A stretch of DNA of 10,681 nucleotides from Nephromyces sp. MM_2019 (lineage: Eukaryota > Apicomplexa > Aconoidasida > Nephromycida): NCBI GenBank assembly GCA_015657535.1, contig JADHZB010001285.1, forward strand, positions 1-10,681, in the 5' to 3' direction. The notes under the pieces were generated by a model. The model saw nothing but the letters and a program-made list of their open reading frames with translations. It ran no database searches and was not told the origin of the DNA. Shown one piece after another: positions 6,085 through 10,681 of the stretch (positions are counted from its first letter, which is position 1; each line of letters opens with the position of its first letter). A program made the position numbers and the translations under genes.

Positions 6085-6103
6085 GTGTGTGTGTGTGTGT
6101 GTG
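6085..6103 (+). repeat. (GT)9 microsatellite
   Basis: Nineteen bases of perfect alternating G and T follow AGCC and precede GATACTT. Confidence 0.9.
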
Positions 6104-6265
6104 GATACTTATTGGAGGTTAACTACAGTGAGTGGCTGTATTCCACCGTTGCCCCTCATCTTCTTCATTGATTTTCCACGGATTCTTGTCTGAGTAAAAC
6201 TACTTTGAAAAAATGGATCTAAGAAGCAGATTCTCTGGAAAAGTAGGAATGTTTGCCTTTTTTAT
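6104..6265. other. Unassigned AT-richer stretch
   Basis: The reverse strand has a good acceptor-like TTTTACTCAG at about 6193-6202, followed by a short frame (TRIRGKSMKKMRGNGGIQPL). The forward strand has ATGGATCTAAGAAGC (MDLRSRFSGK) at 6213 followed by a GTAGGA donor-like word. Both are short. Nothing is recognised. Confidence 0.2.
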
Positions 6266-6337
6266 TTAAACTTCGTGAAGAAGACTGCGAATCATCAAAA
6301 CCCTCTGCTTAGATTCTATAATTTCGAGAAGAAACTC
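6266..6337 (-). CDS. Candidate terminal exon on the reverse strand
   Basis: On the reverse strand, TCTTACCTTTTAAG is a good acceptor, ending at 6338. The exon then reads EFLLEIIESKQRVLMIRSLL and ends HEV with TAA at 6268-6266. AATAAA overlaps the stop (6266-6261). The residues form a plausible amphipathic helix. Upstream on this strand is GT-rich DNA, as in the centrin introns. A rival forward-strand reading exists: acceptor CCTCTGCTTAG, exon 6313-6345 (FYNFEKKLLK) and a canonical donor GTAAGA at 6346. They overlap and probably only one is real. Confidence 0.25.
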   Translation of the reverse strand, partial: EFLLEIIESKQRVLMIRSLLHEV

Positions 6338-6369
6338 CTTAAAAGGTAAGACTTCCCCGCACACAAACT

Positions 6370-6528
6370 CATAATTGAGTGTATCCGCACACATGCATAA
6401 TTGAATAAAGATACACATACGCATAATTGAGTAAATCCGCGCACACACGTATAATGGAGTACATCCACATTCCCACACAATTGTATAAATCCGCACACTC
6501 ACGTTCGGGTACATGCACACACACACAG
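6370..6528 (+). repeat. 26-28 bp minisatellite, five to six units
   Basis: Units start at about 6370, 6396, 6422, 6450, 6476 and 6504. The consensus is near CATAATTGAGTAAATCCGCACACAYACG. The TAATTGA and ATCCGCACAC words are the best kept. Three reverse frames of 60-86 residues overlap the block. Their repeated C-A-D-L-N-Y-type residues come from the unit being read in different phases. Confidence 0.7.
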
Positions 6529-6598
6529 AAACATATATACGCGAAGAAAGTACGGGGGATACACATGGTGTGTGTGATGAGTTTTTACTCTCTTTAAG

Positions 6599-6699
6599 AC
6601 CCAGTGTTATACCGTGTGCAAGAGGTTATAGCGAATATGTCGACGGAACATTTCCCTCTCGCACATAGGATGCACACAGAGAGATTAAGTATACGGATG
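6599..6699 (+). CDS. Strong candidate internal exon, unidentified
   Basis: GTTTTTACTCTCTTTAAG ends at 6598, one of the best acceptors in the window, and GT-rich DNA lies upstream of it. The frame reads PVLYRVQEVIANMSTEHFPL then AHRMHTERLSIRM and reaches a good donor at ATG|GTGAAA (GT at 6700). Without splicing it would end at TAA 6706-6708. The residues are mixed and unlike repeat-derived sequence. Phase is 2 at the left and 0 at the right. The helix-F-x-x-A-x-x-(M/I)H pattern vaguely recalls the C-terminal SRA1/Sec31-type helical fold, but I would not name it on that. The neighbouring exons are not identified, apart from the open stretch at 6730-7074. Confidence 0.4.
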
Positions 6700-6729
6700 G
6701 TGAAATAATCAGAAGACACTCACACGCTT

Positions 6730-7074
6730 ATGTGGAGCGTATGCATATTGAGGACAAACACGCCTCTGGGAGGTGTTTTTATGATGAAGAGACACGCACA
6801 ACATCAATCCCATGGAGACTACGCACACCATGTTGCTGCAAACGTTGGGAACGCACCCCCCTCTTTAGTAGAAACCGTTTGCTTTCTGTTTGATACTATC
6901 GAGTGTGGTATACTCTATAGCGTATACCAGTGTATGCATCCCATTTGGGAAACATTCCTCTGGAAGCCCCCCTTGAGAAGCCCCTCCCCGCAAACACCCC
7001 TCCCGCTTCCTCTGCTGCAATTTCCCTTGGTAACCCCTTTCATCGTAACTCCGACCTATAAGCTCACATGATCC
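6730..7074 (+). CDS. Open frame, possible exon with proline-rich tail, unidentified
   Basis: A 113-residue forward frame runs to TGA at 7072-7074. It includes HGDYAHHVAANVGNAPPSLV, ETVCFLFDTIECGILYSVYQ and a proline-rich end (PSPQTPLPLPLLQFPLVTP). Another forward frame is open for about 50 codons over its first half (VERMHIEDKHASGRCFYDEE), so the reading frame is not certain. It lies 30 bp past the donor at 6700 and could contain the next exon of that gene. Signal sequence and known domains are not seen. The proline-rich end runs into the C-rich tract and may be compositional. Confidence 0.3.
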
Positions 7075-7079
7075 TTGTT

Positions 7080-7390
7080 TTACATCCTGCTGTAGCGTCT
7101 CCTAGGACATTCTCCAAACCCCCCACTATAACATCCCCCCAACCCCCCCTAAAACACACCCCAAACCCCCCAAAACCCCACTCTAAGACCCCCCTTCCCG
7201 GCCATCCACCATAACTCCTCCCGAAATCTCCCCCCCCTTGGCACTCCACCCAAACCTTCCCTCCTCTTCCCCTAGGTCTTCGCTTCATTTCTCTCCCCTT
7301 CCCTTTCTGCTGGTCGATTGATTGAGGCTCTCCTGTGAATAAGACCACCCCCTGTTTTCGCCTTTAAAACGTCAACTGTTTTTCTCTCAG
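7080..7390 (+). promoter_or_regulatory. C-rich 5' flank of the centrin gene
   Basis: Runs of five to eight C recur between 7118 and 7240, with CCCCCCAAACCCC-like words. A pyrimidine-rich stretch follows at 7255-7310. It resembles the C-run tract ahead of RRP36, which suggests a shared promoter or 5' UTR composition. A 94-residue reverse frame (7064-7348) is G/R/W-rich and is judged to come from the C-runs. The region ends in the acceptor CTGTTTTTCTCTCAG (7376-7390). Confidence 0.4.
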
Positions 7391-7407
7391 AGTAGGCTCA
7401 ACTCCTG
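7391..7407 (+). other. Putative 5' UTR exon of the centrin gene
   Basis: A very strong acceptor (CTGTTTTTCTCTCAG) ends at 7390. Seventeen bases later, CTCCTG|GTGTAT offers a donor at 7408. Downstream, TTCTGCCTGTAG at 7868-7879 could be the matching acceptor, directly before an in-frame ATG at 7880. This would make 7408-7879 a 5' UTR intron, GT-rich like the coding introns. The exon is small and unproven. Confidence 0.25.
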
Positions 7408-7674
7408 GTGTATCTATTCTGTGTGTGTATGTTTTCTTCCTGGTAGGGCAAGTATGTGTTTGTGTTATCCTCCTGATGTATCAAGTGTTTATTATCTTCC
7501 TGATGTTTCAGGTGTGTGTGTGTGTGTATGTGACCTTCTTGGTAGTGCAAGTAAGTGTGTTTATTTTCCTCCTGATGCTTCAAGTGTGTGCGTAATCTCC
7601 CTGATGTCTCAAGTGTGCAAGTGCGTGCTATCCTCCTGATATCTTTACTATGTGCCCGTGCGGTTATTTTCCCC
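7403..7674 (+). repeat. Diverged 26-42 bp minisatellite, eight units
   Basis: Units start near 7403, 7436, 7470, 7496, 7535, 7568, 7597 and 7632. Each opens with YTCCTGRTG, usually followed by TNTCAAGTGTGTG and a TTAT/TTTT end. The 102-residue reverse frame across it (7398-7706) shows LKHQEDN-like repeats and the forward frame shows VSSVC-like repeats. Both are read-outs of the unit. It lies within the putative 5' UTR intron of the centrin gene. Confidence 0.65.
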
Positions 7675-7903
7675 AGTATCGGTGTATAGGCTTTGTGTGT
7701 GACCATGTGTGTGTTTATTGCTTATTTTCGTCATCTTGCGTGTATCTCTATGTGTGTGCGCCTGTGTGTGAATGGGTGTGTAGGTGTGTGTGGATTCATG
7801 ATTGCATTTAAGTATCTTTGTGCTATTGTGCCTGTGTTTTTGTATGTGTGTCATACTTTTCCGATGCTTCTGCCTGTAGATGTTAAGCCGAAAGTATCCA
7901 AAG

Positions 7904-9930
7904 ATGCCTCGTCGTGGCAAACGACAGGAGATTAGTGAAGAGCAGAAAGAAGAGGTTAAAGAGGCTTTTGATCTGTTCGATACTGACAGATCAGGTGAGT
8001 GGTGTGTGTGTATGTTTATGTAAACTCTGGGAACACTAGTATAAGAGCTGTTTACTTTGGTTTGATCTGTAGTTCGTCACATTGGAGAGAGTGTGTGTGT
8101 TTATGGATATTTGAGTAGAGAGATGATTATCTATGTGTGTGTGTATGTGGATATGTTTATGTGTGCGTGTCTGGTTTGTGTGTGCAGGAGTTATAGATGC
8201 TAAGGAGCTGAAGGTTGCAATGAGAGCTTTAGGGTTTGAGCCAAAGTCTGAAGAGGTAAGCGATGGATCTTCAAGGGAGAAATAGGAAAGCAACACTCTT
8301 TGCTTATGAGAATGCTTTGATATTATGAGCATGTGTGTATGTCCAGATATGTGTGTGTGCGGATATTTATGTGTGTATGTATGTGCCTGTGGGTATTTAT
8401 GACTATGTGTGTATTTAGACTTATACCTGTGTTTGCATGAATATTTCTGTGTTACTGTATGTGAATCTTTCCGTCTATCTGTGACTGCCAGTCTGTGTGT
8501 CTGAATATCTCGTTGTGTGTGCGATGAAGCACGACTAGGTGTTAAGCTTTTTTAGAGCACTTCGCATAGCGATTACTAGCAGATCTTCACTTCAATTAAC
8601 TGCCTTTCTCCGCAGATAAGGAAGATGATTTCAGGCTTAAACAAGCCTGAAGGCTCAGAGACTATAAACTATGGCGAGTTCCTAGAGATGATGAGTGTGA
8701 AGATGGTGAGTTGTGTGTGTCGAGAATGCACACACACGTTTAGATTCCATGAAGTGAGATATATACCGTCTCAAAGATTGTGTGTGTGTTCAATTTATGT
8801 TATACACACAGACATGCAGGTGCTTCTGTGTTTGCATTATGGTTGTAGTTACATGCTGTTTCTGCATTCTTTCGTTGTGTGTGTGTGTGTGTGTATTTGC
8901 TTGACTCTGCTGTATTGGTGCATGCTTGTCTGTGATGCGTATGTGTGTGTGCTAGTCTCTGCTGTGTGTGTGTCATATTTATGAGCATATTCTTGATGGA
9001 AAATTTCAGGCTGAAAGAGATCCTCAAGAGGAGATCCACAAGGCTTTTATGCTTTTTGATGATGAGAGCATCGGGAAGATTACTCTGAAAGTAGGTGCTT
9101 CTTCTTGTGTGTGTTAGGAATGTGTGCTTCTATGTGTGAGTATGTAACTTCAGTCTGGTTGTGATTCTGAGCGTGTGAGTGTGTATGTTTATGTGTTTGT
9201 GGATATGTATGGATGTGTGTGTTTGTAGATGTGTGTGGATGTGTTTGGATGTGTATGGGTATGTGTGTTTGTGGATGTGTGTGGGTTTATATGAGTGTAT
9301 GTGAGTGTTTGTCTGTGTGCGAATGTATGTGAGTGTGTGTAGGTCTGTGTAAGTGCTTGTGTGGGGTTTGATGAGTGGAAGTATAGGTGTGTGATTGTGT
9401 CGGTGTGTGGGAAGGAAGGTAAATAAATGTGTGTGTGTGTGTGCGTATCTCATAGATTCCGTAGAAGATGTGTGCGCTATCTTTTATATTTTTCAGAATC
9501 TTAGGAAGATAGCGAAGGATCTGGGTGAGGAAGTGAGCGAAGCTGAGTTACAGGAGGTAGGAGCCTTGGCTATGCATGTTATTTGTGTGTGGTGTGTGTG
9601 TTTATTATGTCAAACTTGGTGGATATATGCCGGTTTTTCGTATGCATTTTAATTTGAGTTTCATGTGTGTGTTTTTTAAGTGCACTCTCTCTGTGTGTGT
9701 GTGTGTGTGTGTGTGTGTATCTCTCTTATATGCAACCTGTGTGTGTCTCTTCTGTATGCACTCTGTGTCTGTGTGTCTCTCCTGTGTGCACATAAGCATC
9801 TCTTTTGCGTGCACGTTGTGTGTGGGCGTTTTGAAAAGTGAAAGCGAGTGTGTGCTTTATTTGTAGTTTTTCACCGCTGCCTGCATGTACAGCTGCACGG
9901 GCGTAGATATATAACAAGCTTTCTGCTGTA

Positions 9931-9961
<31 letters not shown>

Positions 9962-10083
9962 TCTCCACACAAACACTAGCATCCCACTATTCACAGATGA
10001 TTGAGGAGGCTGATCAAGACGGTGATGGGGCAATCAACGAAGAGGAGTTCACACGGATAATGAAGAAGTCTTCGCTTTTCTAA
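7904..10083 (+). CDS. CEN: Centrin (caltractin-type EF-hand protein), six exons
   Basis: Exons are 7904-7994, 8188-8255, 8616-8705, 9010-9090, 9497-9556 and 9997-10083, with GT-AG junctions throughout (donors GTGAGT, GTAAGC, GTGAGT, GTAGGT, GTAGGA). They join in frame to 158 residues. Centrins are small calcium-binding proteins of centrioles, basal bodies and spindle poles. Visible hallmarks are [12 protein letters not shown] at the start of EF1, [40 protein letters not shown] and the C-terminal [10 protein letters not shown]1 (loop 26-37) and EF4 (136-147) have canonical D-x-D-x-(S/D)-G...E ligands. EF3 (100-111) lacks the final acidic residue, as in many centrins. The EF2 region (62-74) is degenerate and one residue longer than normal. 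The start at 7904 has A at -3. An in-frame ATG at 7880 would add MLSRKYPK and cannot be excluded. Length is near the usual 160-175. The GT-rich introns are 193, 360, 304, 406 and 440 bp. Confidence 0.95.
8712..8737 (+). other. Potential hairpin next to the intron 3 donor
   Basis: GTGTGTGT at 8713-8720 pairs with ACACACAC at 8730-8737 around a nine-base loop. It begins six bases or so after the donor GTGAGT at 8706. In the pre-mRNA this could form an 8-bp stem beside the 5' splice site. Confidence 0.5.
9173..9312 (+). repeat. C-free GT-rich minisatellite-like tract in centrin intron 4
   Basis: These 140 bases contain no C on the + strand. They are built from GTGTGTTTGTGGATGTG-like words with GGATGTG recurring. 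The complementary strand is therefore G-free, which accounts for the 107-residue reverse frame (9130-9453) full of H and T. Confidence 0.75.
9692..9718 (+). repeat. (TG)13 microsatellite in centrin intron 5
   Basis: Twenty-seven bases of uninterrupted TG follow ACTCTCTC. It is the longest perfect dinucleotide run I see in the window. Confidence 0.9.
9931..9955 (+). repeat. (TG)12 microsatellite in centrin intron 5
   Basis: Twenty-five bases of TG repeat followed by ATATATTC. It lies 41 bases before exon 6. Confidence 0.9.
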
Positions 10084-10539
10084 TAGGCTGTGGAATCAGG
10101 GTCTTTGCTTGAGTATTGAAGAGAAGAAGAATCAGAAGATAGCTTACAATACAATTCGCATAGCATAAAGTATGGACTTCTGTGTGTGCTGTGTTGCTTA
10201 GGCATATACTGAAGCTTTCGCACGCACACACGGTATTTTTGAAGAAGCTGCAGCGTTTTATGGTTTGCCTATTCCTTACCTTTAAATTTAGTCCCTCTGT
10301 TGAACGCCAGTTATTTCCGAAGTAAACTACTTATTAAGATGCACTCACATGCTGATTGAGATGCGAATACTAATTGCACGTCGCACACATACTAATTGAG
10401 CTTGGCACACACGCAAAGTCTTGTGTGTGTTGCTTGACAGGTTGCATTTTGGCAGTTTACTGCTTGGAGCCTAACTGCAGCCCCATAGCTATTTAGGGCT
10501 GCCTTAAATGTTGTGTCCATAATGTTTCTGTGTGTATGT
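10084..10539. other. Centrin 3' flank
   Basis: Mixed sequence with short GT and CA runs. No clean AATAAA is visible, so the polyadenylation site is not placed. Two 22-23 bp units of ACTAATTGNRC...GGCACACAC type stand at 10369-10390 and 10391-10413, resembling the unit at 6370-6528. A 60-residue reverse frame at 10049-10231 overlaps the last centrin exon and is not counted. No other gene is seen. Confidence 0.4.
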
Positions 10540-10681
10540 GGAGTGGCTCACGGGTATGTGTGGAATGCCTTACATATGTGTGTGGCTTGTGGGTGTATGT
10601 GGAGAGGCTTATCTGCGTGTGTGGAGAGGCTTATCTGCGTGTGTGGAGAGGCTTATCTGCGTGTGTGGAGAGGCTTATCTG
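10540..10681 (+). repeat. 22-bp minisatellite continuing past the window end
   Basis: From 10601 the 22-bp unit GGAGAGGCTTATCTGCGTGT-GT repeats perfectly at 10601, 10623, 10645 and 10667, the last cut by the window edge. Two diverged 22-bp units (10540-10561, 10562-10583) and a 17-bp truncated one (10584-10600) precede it. The gradient from diverged to identical units suggests recent expansion on the right. Confidence 0.9.

Noticed and set aside
5624..6122. Forward frames of 118 and 102 residues rich in H, T and P
   Set aside because: CA repeats contain no stop codons in any frame and code for H/T. The frames follow the repeat and its 45-bp duplication.
7064..7348. 94-residue reverse frame rich in G, R and W
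   Set aside because: It is the complement of the C-run tract. It has no domain and overlaps the probable centrin 5' flank.
7398..7706. Reverse-strand repeat protein with LKHQEDN-like units
   Set aside because: The units vary in length (26-42 bp) without keeping a multiple of three, as expected for a noncoding minisatellite. It also lies in the probable centrin 5' intron.
8625..8984. 119-residue forward frame containing centrin exon 3
   Set aside because: Only its first 27 codons are centrin. The rest is intron 3 read through, with C/V/L residues from GT repeats that mimic a membrane segment.
9130..9453. 107-residue reverse frame
   Set aside because: It lies inside centrin intron 4 opposite a C-free GT-rich tract. 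The H/T composition is a read-out of the repeat.
9395..9652. 85-residue forward frame containing centrin exon 5
   Set aside because: The middle segment [13 protein letters not shown] is exon 5. The flanks are intron.
10540..10681. Regularly repeated array considered as CRISPR
   Set aside because: The repeats are contiguous with no spacers, and the surrounding genes are eukaryotic.

Overview
The window is eukaryotic nuclear DNA, probably from a unicellular eukaryote. Two genes are recognisable. One is a six-exon centrin with GT-AG introns (7904-10083, +). The other is an intronless RRP36 homologue, a nucleolar 90S pre-ribosome factor (2382-3098, +). A centrin implies centrioles, basal bodies or an equivalent microtubule-organising centre. 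The centrin body ([12 protein letters not shown]-like and KKTSLF-like segments) resembles alveolate and algal centrins, but I cannot name the taxon. An alveolate is only a guess.

Layout: 1-307 has two short open frames next to G-runs, possibly the 3' end of a gene entering from the left. 308-1930 is GT/CA-rich, with two diverged minisatellites, a polypyrimidine tract and several exon-like islands that I cannot assign. 1932-2381 is a C-run-rich 5' flank leading to RRP36. A dense G-run tract with quadruplex potential starts directly after the RRP36 stop codon. 3121-5460 holds scattered exon-like islands with good splice signals among GT/CA repeats, possibly one or more spliced genes that I cannot assemble. 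5460-6540 is mostly CA-rich simple repeat and minisatellite with one or two islands. 6599-7074 has a convincing exon-like frame and a proline-rich open frame. 7080-7265 is a second C-rich flank. 7374-7407 has a strong splice acceptor and a small putative 5' UTR exon ahead of the centrin gene. After the centrin stop the window ends in a perfect 22-bp minisatellite that runs off the edge.

The dominant feature is TG/CA repeat content. It appears as (TG)n tracts, as at least seven unrelated minisatellites (about 22-45 bp) that each combine a TG-rich core with a private segment, and as introns strongly biased to G and T on the sense strand. Most long H/T-rich or C/V-rich reading frames are by-products of CA or GT repeats and are not annotated as genes. 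I see no evidence of a new multi-gene system. The most useful leads are the unassembled spliced genes at 3.4-5.5 and 6.6-7.1 kb, the altered second EF-hand of the centrin, and the repeat architecture.
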